From Flavobacteriia bacterium (GTDB lineage Bacteria > Bacteroidota > Bacteroidia > Flavobacteriales > Flavobacteriaceae): DNA of 64,000 nucleotides. This document shows, in pieces, positions 52,375-61,357 of the stretch (within the stretch, counting starts at the first letter, position 1; each line of letters starts with the position of its first letter). The notes beneath the pieces were generated by a model. It was not told the DNA's origin. It saw only the letters and a program-made list of their open reading frames with translations, and did not search any database. The stretch spans positions 124,001 through 188,000 of the forward strand of contig RDYL01000003.1 of assembly GCA_004293165.1 (NCBI GenBank), read 5' to 3'. The translations under genes were made by a program, and so were the position numbers.

Positions 52375-53043
52375 TTAAGAATTTACAATAATTAAGCCGT
52401 CTTTCATTACTAATTTTCTATCAGCCATATTTGCTAACTCTTCGTTATGGGTTACAATTACAAAAGTTTGATTGAATTCTTCGCGAAGTTTAAAAAATAA
52501 TTGATGAAGCATTTCGGCAGATTGTGTATCTAAATTTCCAGAAGGTTCATCGGCATAAATTACTGCGGGTTTATTAATTAATGCTCTGGCTACCGCAACA
52601 CGTTGTTGTTCGCCACCAGATAATTCACTTGGTTTGTGATGTGTTCTTTCTGAAAGTCCTAAATAGTTTAATAATTGTTTTGCTTCTTTTTCTACATCTT
52701 TTTTATCGCGATTAGCTATGAAGCCAGGTATACAAACATTTTCTAATGCCGTAAATTCTGGTAACAGTTGATGAAATTGGAAAATAAAGCCTAAATGTTG
52801 GTTTCTAAATTTTGAAAGTTCTTTGTCTTTTAAATTCAAAACCGATGAACCATTAATCTCTAAAACAGTATCATTTTGCTTAGTTGGTAAATCTAATGTA
52901 CCTAAAATTTGAAGCAACGTTGTTTTACCAGCACCTGAAGCACCAACAATAGAAACGATTTCGCCTTTTTTAATATGTAAATCAACCCCCTTTAAAACAT
53001 GAAGGGAATCGTAATATTTATGTAGATTTTTTGCAGTAATCAT
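52375..53043 (-). CDS. lolD: LolD-like ABC transporter ATPase
   Basis: A 222-residue ABC ATPase: Walker [10 protein letters not shown], signature [15 protein letters not shown] and Walker [13 protein letters not shown] are all intact. The [21 protein letters not shown]-loop stretch is typical of LolD, which releases lipoproteins from the inner membrane to LolA. Membrane partners (LolC/E) are not in the window. The call to LolD over MacB is by overall similarity. Confidence 0.9.
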   Translation of the reverse strand: MITAKNLHKYYDSLHVLKGVDLHIKKGEIVSIVGASGAGKTTLLQILGTLDLPTKQNDTVLEINGSSVLNLKDKELSKFRNQHLGFIFQFHQLLPEFTALENVCIPGFIANRDKKDVEKEAKQLLNYLGLSERTHHKPSELSGGEQQRVAVARALINKPAVIYADEPSGNLDTQSAEMLHQLFFKLREEFNQTFVIVTHNEELANMADRKLVMKDGLIIVNS

Positions 53044-53145
53044 AATGGAACATTTCTACAAAGAAACAAAGATTTTTATCGAATAAAAAAACAATTCTTT
53101 TCCTAATTACTATTTATCAAATAATAAAGTTAAGTTAAAATGTAA

Positions 53146-53172
53146 TTTGTGTTTAATTTTTGTTTAAATTTG
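53146..53172 (+). promoter_or_regulatory. Promoter of msrA
   Basis: TTTG (53146-53149) and TAAATTTG (53165-53172), spacing 15 bases, 25 bases before the msrA ATG. Confidence 0.5.
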
Positions 53173-53197
53173 TTAAACAAAATAACGAATTGAATTA

Positions 53198-53851
53198 ATG
53201 AAAAATAAAATAAAAGCATTATCGTTAATTTTTGGTTTGGTTTTTACTTCTTGTACAGCTAAAGAAAAACCAATAATCAAGGATGATTTTAAAGAACCTG
53301 TTAAAGTTAAAGAAATTGAAGGTATGGAAGTTGCAACATTTGCTGGAGGCTGTTTTTGGTGTACAGAAGCTGTTTTTTTAGAAATTAAAGGCGTTGAAAA
53401 AGTAGTCTCAGGTTACATTGGAGGAAAGACTAAAAATCCAACATATAAAGATATATGTACAGGAGAAACTGGTCATGCTGAAGCAATTCAAATTACCTAT
53501 AATTCAAAGGAGGTAGCGTATGAAGATTTATTAGAAGTTTTCTTTGGAACACATGATCCAACAACGTTGAATAGACAAGGAGCTGATGTTGGAACGCAAT
53601 ACAGAAGTGAAATTTTCTATCATTCAGAAGCTCAAAAAGTAAAAGCTGAAAATTATATTGAATTGTTAGTAAAAGAAAAATTATACGATAAATCTATAGT
53701 TACTAAAATATCTTCAGCTACTCAATTTTATCCAGCGGAAGATTATCATCAAAATTACTACAATCAAAATTCAAGTCAAGGTTATTGCCAAATGGTGATT
53801 GCTCCAAAATTAGAAAAATTGCACAAATATTATAAATCGAAATTAAAATAG
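53198..53851 (+). CDS. msrA: Peptide methionine sulfoxide reductase MsrA, lipoprotein form
   Basis: A 217-residue reductase of methionine-S-sulfoxide. A lipoprotein signal (LIFGLVFTSC, Cys19) shows that it is exported, unlike most cytoplasmic MsrA. Active site GCFWCTEA with C52 and C55; THDPTTLNRQGADVGTQYRS is family-typical. The C-terminal resolving cysteine is in SQGYCQMVI. It is followed by folE after 15 bp. Repair of periplasmic or surface proteins is implied. Confidence 0.95.
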   Translation: MKNKIKALSLIFGLVFTSCTAKEKPIIKDDFKEPVKVKEIEGMEVATFAGGCFWCTEAVFLEIKGVEKVVSGYIGGKTKNPTYKDICTGETGHAEAIQITYNSKEVAYEDLLEVFFGTHDPTTLNRQGADVGTQYRSEIFYHSEAQKVKAENYIELLVKEKLYDKSIVTKISSATQFYPAEDYHQNYYNQNSSQGYCQMVIAPKLEKLHKYYKSKLK

Positions 53852-53866
53852 AAGGGGAAAATTGCT

Positions 53867-54535
53867 ATGAATACTGCTATTGAAAAAGAAATATTCGACA
53901 TTATTGGTGATAATCATCAAATGACCTCGGTTGAAACACCCTTAAGGCCAGATGCTTTTGCTAGATCTGATGACCAAAAAATGCAAGTTATTGAGCATCA
54001 TTTTGAAATCATTATGAAAGAATTAGGGTTAGACCTAACAGATGATAGTTTACAAGGAACTCCTCATCGTGTTGCTAAAATGTTTGTACAAGAAATTTTT
54101 TCGGGATTAAATCCGGCAAACAAACCAAAAATTTCGGTTTTTGATAATTCGTATCAATACGATAAAATGTTGGTGGAGGCAAATATTAGTTTTAATTCTA
54201 CTTGCGAGCATCATTTTTTACCAATTGTTGGAAAAGCGCACGTTGGTTATGTTTCGTCTGGTAAAGTTATTGGTTTGTCTAAATTGAATCGAATTGTAGA
54301 TTATTATGCAAGAAGACCACAAGTGCAAGAACGAATGATTATGCAGATTTTTAATGAACTTAAACAAGTTTTAGAAACAGATAATGTAATGATTGTTGTT
54401 GAAGCTACACATTTGTGTGTTTCGAGTAGAGGGATTAAAGATGAAAGCAGTTATACTTCAACCTTACAATATGGAGGTGTTTTTAATCAAAAAGAATTTC
54501 GTGATGACTTTTACAAAATGATTCATAAAGAATAA
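53867..54535 (+). CDS. folE: GTP cyclohydrolase I
   Basis: A 222-residue enzyme making dihydroneopterin triphosphate, the first step of folate/pterin synthesis. Zinc ligands are C113, H116 (STCEHHFLP) and C184 (HLCVSSRG). Length normal. It is 15 bp after msrA and 51 bp before the 103-aa membrane gene. Confidence 0.97.
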   Translation: MNTAIEKEIFDIIGDNHQMTSVETPLRPDAFARSDDQKMQVIEHHFEIIMKELGLDLTDDSLQGTPHRVAKMFVQEIFSGLNPANKPKISVFDNSYQYDKMLVEANISFNSTCEHHFLPIVGKAHVGYVSSGKVIGLSKLNRIVDYYARRPQVQERMIMQIFNELKQVLETDNVMIVVEATHLCVSSRGIKDESSYTSTLQYGGVFNQKEFRDDFYKMIHKE

Positions 54536-54586
54536 AAAAGTGGTATTAGTTTTGTATATTCGTTATACAGAATTAATATTTTTAAA

Positions 54587-54898
54587 ATGATACATGATCA
54601 AGTTCCTTCGGGAGCAGTTTCTACTAAAAACAATAAAGGGACAATGTTAGTTCTTAGCTTATTTTTTGATGGAATAGGGATGTTGTCTTATGTTATTCCT
54701 GTTTTTGCGGAAGTTACAGATCTATTTTGGGCGCCAATTTCAGCACTATTACTGCTTATAATGTTTAAGGGTACAGCAGGAAAATTAGCATCCATTTTTG
54801 GACTTATAGAAGAGTTATTACCTTTTGTTGATGTGATTCCTACGTTTACAATTACATGGTTTTATACCTACGTAATTAAAGGAGGTAAAGACCAATAA
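54587..54898 (+). CDS. 103-residue membrane protein, unknown function
   Basis: Two or three hydrophobic segments (~20-42, 48-64, 76-98) around a charged loop, no signal peptide. Family not recognised. It lies 51 bp after folE and is followed at once by a bidirectional terminator, so it may close an msrA-folE transcript. Confidence 0.72.
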   Translation: MIHDQVPSGAVSTKNNKGTMLVLSLFFDGIGMLSYVIPVFAEVTDLFWAPISALLLLIMFKGTAGKLASIFGLIEELLPFVDVIPTFTITWFYTYVIKGGKDQ

Positions 54899-54900
54899 AA

Positions 54901-54930
54901 AAAGAGCTGAATTAATATTCAGCTCTTTTT
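54901..54930. terminator. Bidirectional terminator after the 103-aa gene
   Basis: A 13-bp perfect stem AAAAGAGCTGAAT / complement with loop TAAT, flanked by A and T runs, between convergent genes. Confidence 0.95.
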
Positions 54931-54938
54931 TTATATTT

Positions 54939-55775
54939 TTATTTTTCTTTCTTATACAAAGTTGCATTATTTGCAAATTTGGTTATTTCAATTTTTGAGT
55001 CTCCAAGTAATTCAATTTCACTTTTTCCAGAAGCCATTAAAGTAAGTTCGCTAGTTACATTAACATAACATTTTGAATAACCCTCTGTAGTTAATTCTAA
55101 ATTAGCAATAATTAGTTTTTTTGCGGTTAGTATAATGTAATTATCTAATCTAATTTTAGCATCATTCACGTTTCCTTCAATGGTAGCTTGACTTTTTTGG
55201 TACATGTCAAGTTTCAATTCTTTACCAGTAACTAGCGCTTTTAAATCGGCATTTTTACTTAATTCAATAGAGGTGTTATCTGCTTTAACATTAATTTCTG
55301 CTTCAGATTTATCGTTTAAAATTAATGCAAAATAATTAGCTTTTACATTTAAAAAAGATCTTGAATTATCATAATTTTTAATAGTGATATTATCTAATTC
55401 TAAATCTGCTAAAGCATGAATAGTGCTTTCATTTTTAGCTGTAATTAATTTTAAATCAGAAGTATAATTAATTCTAATAGCAAATTTTTTTTCACCAGTT
55501 ACTTCTCTTAATGCCGATACTTTTAAAGTACCACCTATAACTTCATAATTAATGATATCATGTAAATTGTCATCGGCTTCAATTTCAAAAGAAGTTTTAT
55601 CTGCTTTTACTAAAAAAACTTCAAAATTGTCATTTATTTCTATGTTTTCAAAAGTTGGAATTTCTTTAACAGAAACGGTTACAATTTTAGAACCCTTTAT
55701 TTTCTCTTTTTTCTGAGCAACTACAAGCGATGTAAACAGTAAAAGTGTAAGCAGAAACGATATTTTTTTTGTCAT
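54939..55775 (-). CDS. Exported DUF2807 protein (paralogue of the 56082 gene)
   Basis: A 278-residue protein; start ATG 55775 (MTKKISFLLTLLLFTSLVVAQ), a signal peptide. The body is the DUF2807 right-handed beta-helix repeat (VSVKEIPTFENIEINDNFEVFL start, then EIEADDNLHDIINYEV). Putative auto-transporter adhesin / 'head GIN' family; function unknown. It is 300 bp from the second DUF2807 gene and shares its repeat type, but lacks the lipobox. Confidence 0.85.
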   Translation of the reverse strand: MTKKISFLLTLLLFTSLVVAQKKEKIKGSKIVTVSVKEIPTFENIEINDNFEVFLVKADKTSFEIEADDNLHDIINYEVIGGTLKVSALREVTGEKKFAIRINYTSDLKLITAKNESTIHALADLELDNITIKNYDNSRSFLNVKANYFALILNDKSEAEINVKADNTSIELSKNADLKALVTGKELKLDMYQKSQATIEGNVNDAKIRLDNYIILTAKKLIIANLELTTEGYSKCYVNVTSELTLMASGKSEIELLGDSKIEITKFANNATLYKKEK

Positions 55776-56081
55776 TTTTTCGAAATTTTTAATATCACAA
55801 ACATACACAAAATTTATTCCAAAATTATTATTTTAGGAAGTTGACATAAAATTTTCTACTTGAAAATGCATAATAACATAAAAGCACCAGTTATAAACTG
55901 ATGCTTTTTATATTTATATGATTGAATCTATTAAATATACCATAAGGGTAAAAACAAATTCTACGACTTGAATTATTAACTTAATCATGAGAATGAGATT
56001 TAGGACTAATTTTGGTACTGTAAATTTATAAAATGCTTAAATTAAAGCTGTTAATTATATATTAATTATTTGTTAAATACG
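55776..56081. other. 306-bp intergenic region between the two DUF2807 genes
   Basis: AT-rich, no ORF. Holds an imperfect hairpin AAAGCACCAGTT / AACTGATGCTTT at 55880-55908 with T runs, a possible terminator for the upstream 56082 gene. Probably also carries the promoter of the 54939 gene. Confidence 0.5.
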
Positions 56082-56807
56082 TTAGTTTTTAGAAACGCTT
56101 CCGCCAGAAGATTCTTCTTTTACCACCTTTTTAGGATCTTTTACGTATTCAATAGAACTTCCGCTAGATGCTTTTGCATTTAAAAGAACTATTGGGTTTA
56201 CAGTTGTATTACTACCACTTGTAGACTCAGCTGTAATTTCATTTGCTGCTAAATCTAGCGCATTAATAGTACTTCCACTAGATGAATTTGTTTTTACAAT
56301 TAATGCTTTTCCCGACAGTGTTATTTCGCTTCCGCTTGAAGATTCACTTTCCACTTTTTCATACTCTAAATCAGTATTAATTGAACTCCCGCTGCTTGTT
56401 TTTACCGTTAAGTTAGTCCCTTTTAAAGTGCTTTTTGAACGAATACTCGCTCCGCTAGACGATTCTAATCCGTTAATTGTAGTTGTTTTGACATGAACAA
56501 TAGCACTTTCCATAGAATTAATATTGCCTTCAATTTTTACAATTAAAGTACCGTTTTCTACTCTTGTAATGATATGTTCCATCAAGTTGTCATCAACTTC
56601 AACAATTACTTCCGTTGGATTTCCTTGTTCAACAATTACTTCAACACCTGTACTAGCGTCAATTTTTGTAAATGGTGTATCAATAGTTCTTTTTTCGGAT
56701 ACTACATTTCCACTACCATCTATGCCATTTCCTAAGTTTAAATTGGCATTACAAGAAGCTAAACTTAATGTAATTAGTAGCGCTATTAATTTAAAAGTCG
56801 TTTTCAT
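56082..56807 (-). CDS. DUF2807 'head GIN' lipoprotein
   Basis: A 241-residue lipoprotein (LITLSLASC, Cys19). DUF2807 repeats give a Ser/Gly-rich pattern (ESSSGSEITLSG, TNSSSGSTINA) like a beta-helix. A paralogue is at 54939. It is last in the PadR-PspC operon (17 bp after pspC) and probably an envelope-stress effector on the outer membrane; this is inferred from context. Confidence 0.87.
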   Translation of the reverse strand: MKTTFKLIALLITLSLASCNANLNLGNGIDGSGNVVSEKRTIDTPFTKIDASTGVEVIVEQGNPTEVIVEVDDNLMEHIITRVENGTLIVKIEGNINSMESAIVHVKTTTINGLESSSGASIRSKSTLKGTNLTVKTSSGSSINTDLEYEKVESESSSGSEITLSGKALIVKTNSSSGSTINALDLAANEITAESTSGSNTTVNPIVLLNAKASSGSSIEYVKDPKKVVKEESSGGSVSKN

Positions 56808-56824
56808 ATTATTTGATTTAGATT

Positions 56825-58603
56825 TTATCTATTTTTTTGTTCTTTAATTTCTTTGTATACCTTTTTTTCTACTTCATCAGCTGCTATAATATATTCTTCT
56901 TTTTTTGTAACAACACCTGTTTTCTCAGTGTTTACTACTTTTTTCACAAGTACTCCGTTTTCATCATAATAGATTGAAGCAGCGGTATCACCAGTTTCTA
57001 TTTTTACACTTAAACTATCGTCTATTTCTTCTGAAGAACAATTCAAACAATTTACCTTATCTTGATTTACTTTAAAAACTGGGTTTTTAGTGTCAAATTC
57101 ATTTTCATCAAAAAACTCATAATCACTTCTGTCAAAGTTACTAAAACTATCGTCTATTTGAAAGATTGTTCCTTTTGGTAAATAAAGGTAAATTTCTACT
57201 TCTTGGCCTCTAAATTTATTGTCTACACCTGTTAGTAAGTAATTATTAAAGGTTATGTTGTTTTCTTCGATTTTATAGTCGTATTTGATTTTTTCAGCTC
57301 TTTTTTTCGCTTGTGAAGTTGATTTACCATTAGCTAACTTTTCTATTAAAATATAAGGTGTAGTTTCATCGGTATATTTAACCTCAATACTTACGTTGTT
57401 TGAGTAAATGATTTCATTATCACCTTCATCTTGTGTTATCTTGTATTCATGATTTCTGTAAATACTTTTTGAATAAAAATCATTATTCTTAAATTTTATT
57501 TTCAAAGTATCTGTTGGTGCAATTGCAATTAATTCTTTTTGAACTGATTTACTTTCAAATGCTAGTTGAGAGGCTTCATTAATTCCTAGTGTTATTAATA
57601 TTCCTACTGTAATAATCCAAACCGCTAGTAAGCTATATTTTACATAGTTTCCAATTGATCTAATAGTATTAACCATTAATTTTAATCCTAAAATAAATAA
57701 GAAAAATAATGGAATTCCAAATCCTAATAAAAATAGTATTCCTTGTGCCCAAAGTGGTGTTTCTAACCCAATAGGAGTTTGAATGTGATTCAAAATATAG
57801 TTCTCAGGCATTGTTGATGAAAATATCATGATAATGCTTGTTATAATAATCCCTAGCAATGCTATTGCTGAGAAAAATAAGATGAATGAACCTATTATTT
57901 TTGCAAATACTTTGAAAATTGTTGTAATAACTTCTTCAATTGAAGAACCAATTCTAGAAGCTCCTGATTTAGCGGTATGGGCAATTTTTTCGGTATCAAT
58001 ACTATTTATTTTAGATGTAATATCATCAAATCCTTCTTTTACTTTTTTCTCAATATTAGAAATGGTAATGGGTTCACCTTTCATTTCTAATTTCTGAGTT
58101 GTAGATATTGCTTCGGGAACTAAAATCCACAATACGATGTAGACAAATAGACCCGTACCAAATCCAAAAAATAAAATAACCATAAAAATACGTAACCATA
58201 AAGTGTCAATTCCTAGATAATGTCCTAAACCAGCCATTACACCACCAAGCATACCGTTTTCTTTATCTCGATACAATCTTTTTGAAGGGTAATAAAAGTT
58301 TGTTGAAGCACCCGAATTTGATTGATAAGTTGTTTTGTCATCATCAATCTTATAATCTTCAGGTTGTCCCATAATAGAAATAACTTCTTCAATTTCAGTT
58401 AATCCTACAACTTGTTTGTCATTTTTTAATCGCTCTTGAAATAATTCTGCAATGCGACTTTCAATGTCTTTCATGATTTCATCTCTACCATCTGGAGCAA
58501 GAGAGCGCTTCACCGCATCAAAATAACGCGATAACTTCTGATAGGCATCTTCATCAATATGGAAGAAAAAACCTCCTAAATTTATACTTATTGTTTTGTT
58601 CAT
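56825..58603 (-). CDS. PspC-domain envelope-stress protein
   Basis: A 592-residue membrane protein. N-terminus (~1-80) soluble; the PspC domain is at ~105-175 (RLYRDKENGMLGGVMAGLGHYLGIDTLWLRIFMVILFF), with further membrane helices ~215-360 and an exported C-terminal part with CLNC (~515). Regulated by the adjacent PadR repressor. In other phyla PspC senses membrane damage; the C-terminal part here may sense an envelope signal. Long compared with minimal PspC. Confidence 0.9.
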   Translation of the reverse strand: MNKTISINLGGFFFHIDEDAYQKLSRYFDAVKRSLAPDGRDEIMKDIESRIAELFQERLKNDKQVVGLTEIEEVISIMGQPEDYKIDDDKTTYQSNSGASTNFYYPSKRLYRDKENGMLGGVMAGLGHYLGIDTLWLRIFMVILFFGFGTGLFVYIVLWILVPEAISTTQKLEMKGEPITISNIEKKVKEGFDDITSKINSIDTEKIAHTAKSGASRIGSSIEEVITTIFKVFAKIIGSFILFFSAIALLGIIITSIIMIFSSTMPENYILNHIQTPIGLETPLWAQGILFLLGFGIPLFFLFILGLKLMVNTIRSIGNYVKYSLLAVWIITVGILITLGINEASQLAFESKSVQKELIAIAPTDTLKIKFKNNDFYSKSIYRNHEYKITQDEGDNEIIYSNNVSIEVKYTDETTPYILIEKLANGKSTSQAKKRAEKIKYDYKIEENNITFNNYLLTGVDNKFRGQEVEIYLYLPKGTIFQIDDSFSNFDRSDYEFFDENEFDTKNPVFKVNQDKVNCLNCSSEEIDDSLSVKIETGDTAASIYYDENGVLVKKVVNTEKTGVVTKKEEYIIAADEVEKKVYKEIKEQKNR

Positions 58604-58608
58604 GACTC

Positions 58609-58938
58609 TTAGTTTTGACTAGTTATTATATTTACGGCATCAGCTAATTCTTTCCAGGTGCCATTTAATTCTTGTAAAAATTCTTTCCCTTCATCGGTTA
58701 ATCCATAATATTTTCTTGGCGGACCCGATGTTGATTCTTCCCAACGATAATTTAATAAGTTATCGTTTTTTAATCTTGTTAATAAAGGATAAACGGTGCC
58801 TTCTACCACAAGTAGTTTTGCGTTTTTTAGCGTGTCTAGTATTTCAGAGGTATAAGCGTCTTTTTCTTTTAATACAGATAAGATACAAAACTCTAAAACA
58901 CCTTTTCGCATTTGCGCTTTAGTGTTCTCAATGTTCAT
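58609..58938 (-). CDS. PadR-family transcriptional regulator
   Basis: A 109-residue winged-helix regulator: QMRKGVLEFCILSVLKEKDAYTSEIL...VVEGTVYPLLTRLK..LLNYRWEES. First gene of a leftward operon (PadR, PspC, DUF2807), 5 bp before pspC. Likely autoregulator of the operon. The trigger is unknown. Confidence 0.93.
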   Translation of the reverse strand: MNIENTKAQMRKGVLEFCILSVLKEKDAYTSEILDTLKNAKLLVVEGTVYPLLTRLKNDNLLNYRWEESTSGPPRKYYGLTDEGKEFLQELNGTWKELADAVNIITSQN

Positions 58939-59043
58939 AATTCCTTTTGTTTTTTTTAATTAAACTGTTCATTTTTTGATTGTTTTGCTTACGCAGTTGA
59001 TTGATTTGATGATTGAAACTAGTATACCTATTAATTTCTTATA

Positions 59044-59051
59044 CAAAGATA
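59044..59051 (-). promoter_or_regulatory. -7 promoter element of the padR operon
   Basis: Minus-strand TATCTTTG fits TAnnTTTG, 105 bases before the padR ATG, leaving a long leader. No clear -33 element. Confidence 0.35.
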
Positions 59052-59170
59052 ATTCTAAAAGAAGGTATTGTGTAACGCATAGTACTAATATTTAACATAT
59101 ATTTAACAATTAAAAAAATAGTAGGAATGCATAGTATTTTTTGTATTTTTACAAAATAAATCAATGAATC

Positions 59171-59626
59171 ATGGAGTTTACACCTGCAAAACTGAATCTT
59201 TTTACCTTTTTTAAACTGCCATCTGCTTTTTGGAGTGGCCTGCGTGTGAAATCAATTTCACCAGAAGTTTGTGAAGTAACGGTTAAACACCGCTGGTTCA
59301 ATCAAAATCCGTTTAACTCGATGTATTTTGCTGTACAAGCAATGGCAGCAGAATTTACAACTGGCGCTTTGGTAATGTATCAAATTAAAGAAAGCAAAAA
59401 GAATATTTCAATGTTAGTGGCTCAAAACAAAAGTGTTTTTACTAAAAAAGCTACTGGAAGAATTACTTTTACTTGCAATCAAGGAACAGCAATTAAAGAA
59501 ACTATTAAAAAAGCAATAACTTCTAATGAAGGACAAACCATTTGGCTAACCTCTACAGGTAAAAACGAAAAAGGCGAGCAAGTTTCAGAAATGCAGTTTG
59601 AATGGACTATTAAAGTTAGAGCTTAA
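59171..59626 (+). CDS. DUF4442 / hotdog-fold thioesterase-like protein
   Basis: A 151-residue single-domain hotdog-like protein, with the VKHRWFNQNPFNSMYFAVQAMAAEFTTGALV stretch typical of DUF4442. It is related to acyl-CoA thioesterases, though a catalytic acid in the usual position is not obvious. The substrate is unknown. Monocistronic. Confidence 0.82.
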   Translation: MEFTPAKLNLFTFFKLPSAFWSGLRVKSISPEVCEVTVKHRWFNQNPFNSMYFAVQAMAAEFTTGALVMYQIKESKKNISMLVAQNKSVFTKKATGRITFTCNQGTAIKETIKKAITSNEGQTIWLTSTGKNEKGEQVSEMQFEWTIKVRA

Positions 59627-59707
59627 AAATTACTTTTAATTATCACATCCAAAACTACATTATTCGAAACGCTCAACTATTCCTAAACATACGTTAATTT
59701 ACTTTCA

Positions 59708-59733
59708 TTGTTCTTTTTTTGATTGTAACTTTG
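59708..59733 (+). promoter_or_regulatory. Promoter of the TIGR01777 gene
   Basis: TTG (59708-59710) and TAACTTTG (59726-59733), spacing 15 bases, 14 bases before the ATG at 59748. Confidence 0.5.
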
Positions 59734-59747
59734 AGAAAAAGAAAAAA

Positions 59748-60653
59748 ATGACCATTTTAATTACAGGTGCAACAGGATTAGTAGGGCAGGAGTTGGTAAG
59801 CTTGCTTTTGCAAAACGGACACACGGTTCATTATTTATCTACGTCAAATAATAAATTAGTTACGAATTCTAATTATAAAGGTTTTTATTGGAATCCAAAA
59901 ACAGCAGAAATTGATACCGATTCATTAGCTGATGTTGAGGTTGTTGTTCATTTAGCGGGTGCAAGCGTAGCTAAAAAATGGACAAAATCATATAAAGATG
60001 AAATTATCGATAGTCGTGTACTTTCAACTAAATTATTATTTCAAACCCTTCAAAATACACCAAATAAAGTAAAACAAATCGTGTCGGCTTCCGCAATCGG
60101 AATTTATCCTGATAGTTTAACCAATATTTATCATGAATCTGATTTGGATATTGATGTTTCTTTTCTTGGAAATGTGGTGAAATTATGGGAAAATGAAGTC
60201 AACCAATTTGAAAAATTACAACTCATCGTTTCTAAAATCAGAATCGGAATTGTGTTGGCTAATAATGGTGGCGCTTTGCAAGAAATGGTTAAACCAATTC
60301 AATATGGAGTAGGAGCAGCATTTGGTTCCGGAGAACAATATCAATCATGGATTCACATTCAAGATTTAGTTGCTATTTTTTATCATGTCATCGAAAACAA
60401 ACTTCCAGGAATTTATAATGGTGTTTCACCTTATCCTGTAACTAATACAGAACTTACTAAATCAATTGCTAAAACGCTTAATAAACCATTTTTTCTTCCC
60501 AATATCCCAAAATTCGTAATGCAGCTTATTCTTGGAGAAATGCATCAAATTTTATTTTCAAGTCAGCATGTAAGTTGTAGAAAATTATTGGATGAAAACT
60601 TTCAATTTAAATTTGCTTCTTTAGACAAAGCTTTGAATGATTTGTTGAAATAA
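59748..60653 (+). CDS. TIGR01777-family epimerase-like protein (SDR39U1 type)
   Basis: A 301-residue NAD(P)-binding Rossmann protein: GATGLVGQEL at the start, then VVHLAGASVAKKWTKSYKDEIIDSRV, typical of TIGR01777. A C-terminal DUF1731 segment is present (~255-301). The reaction is not established for the family. A promoter of grpE follows after 48 bp. Confidence 0.9.
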   Translation: MTILITGATGLVGQELVSLLLQNGHTVHYLSTSNNKLVTNSNYKGFYWNPKTAEIDTDSLADVEVVVHLAGASVAKKWTKSYKDEIIDSRVLSTKLLFQTLQNTPNKVKQIVSASAIGIYPDSLTNIYHESDLDIDVSFLGNVVKLWENEVNQFEKLQLIVSKIRIGIVLANNGGALQEMVKPIQYGVGAAFGSGEQYQSWIHIQDLVAIFYHVIENKLPGIYNGVSPYPVTNTELTKSIAKTLNKPFFLPNIPKFVMQLILGEMHQILFSSQHVSCRKLLDENFQFKFASLDKALNDLLK

Positions 60654-60674
60654 AGTGTTTCTTCATCTTTTTTC

Positions 60675-60716
60675 CTGACAATTTGACATTTTTAAACATT
60701 TGGCAATACATTTGCA
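60675..60716 (+). promoter_or_regulatory. grpE-dnaJ promoter with -24/-12 (sigma-54-like) element
   Basis: CTGACAATTT (60675-60684), 16 bases, then TGGCAA-N5-TTGCA (60701-60716). GG to GC spacing is ten bases. The CTGWCAATTT box lies 26 bases before TGG in both the dnaK and grpE promoters. The start of transcription would be near 60727. Confidence 0.65.
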
Positions 60717-60737
60717 ATCCCATTTACTAAAGTAAAA

Positions 60738-61301
60738 ATGTTTAAAAAAATATTTAAAAATATGAGTCAAGAAAGTACTGAAAACATCGAAAAGGAGAAC
60801 ATTAATGAAGAAAATGTTTCAGAAACTCAAGGAATTCCTACACCTGATTTATCTGTAGAAGAGCAATTACAAGAAGAATTAAGCAATGAAAAAGACAAAT
60901 TTTTACGTCTTTTTGCTGAATTTGAAAATTATAAACGAAGAACTACTAAAGAACGTATTGACTTATTCAAGACTGCTAACCAAGAAGTTTTGCAAGCAAT
61001 GTTGCCTGTATTAGATGATTTTGACAGAGCTTGGGCACAAGTGTCTAAGTCAGATGATGATGCTTTGGTAACAGGAGTACAATTGATTCATGATAAATTA
61101 AGAAGTACATTAGTTGCGAAAGGTTTGGAAGAAGTTGAAGTAAGAGCGGGAGATGTTTTTAATGCTGATTTTGCAGAAGCAATTACCCAAATTCCAGCGC
61201 CAAACGATAAATTAAAAGGTAAAATTGTAGATGTTATTGAAAAAGGTTACAAATTAGGAGACAAAATTATTCGTTTCCCAAAGGTTGTAATCGGACAATA
61301 A
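60738..61301 (+). CDS. grpE: Nucleotide exchange factor GrpE
   Basis: A 187-residue GrpE, the nucleotide exchange factor of DnaK. A coiled-coil (~40-80) precedes the core FAEFENYKRRTTKERIDLFKTANQEVL and the end VDVIEKGYKLGDKIIRFPKVVIGQ. The start may be the ATG at 60762 (MSQES), since the predicted transcription start at ~60727 gives it a 35-base leader like that of dnaK (40). The operon continues with dnaJ 56 bp later. Confidence 0.95.
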   Translation: MFKKIFKNMSQESTENIEKENINEENVSETQGIPTPDLSVEEQLQEELSNEKDKFLRLFAEFENYKRRTTKERIDLFKTANQEVLQAMLPVLDDFDRAWAQVSKSDDDALVTGVQLIHDKLRSTLVAKGLEEVEVRAGDVFNADFAEAITQIPAPNDKLKGKIVDVIEKGYKLGDKIIRFPKVVIGQ

Positions 61302-61357
61302 TTTTTACCGTAGAAACGCGATTCATTGCGTTTTAATCATTATTATAATATTTTAAA

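Noticed and set aside
56082-56807. Repeat-rich Ser/Gly segment as a DNA tandem repeat
   Set aside because: The repetition is at the protein level of a DUF2807 beta-helix; the DNA copies are too divergent to be a repeat array.
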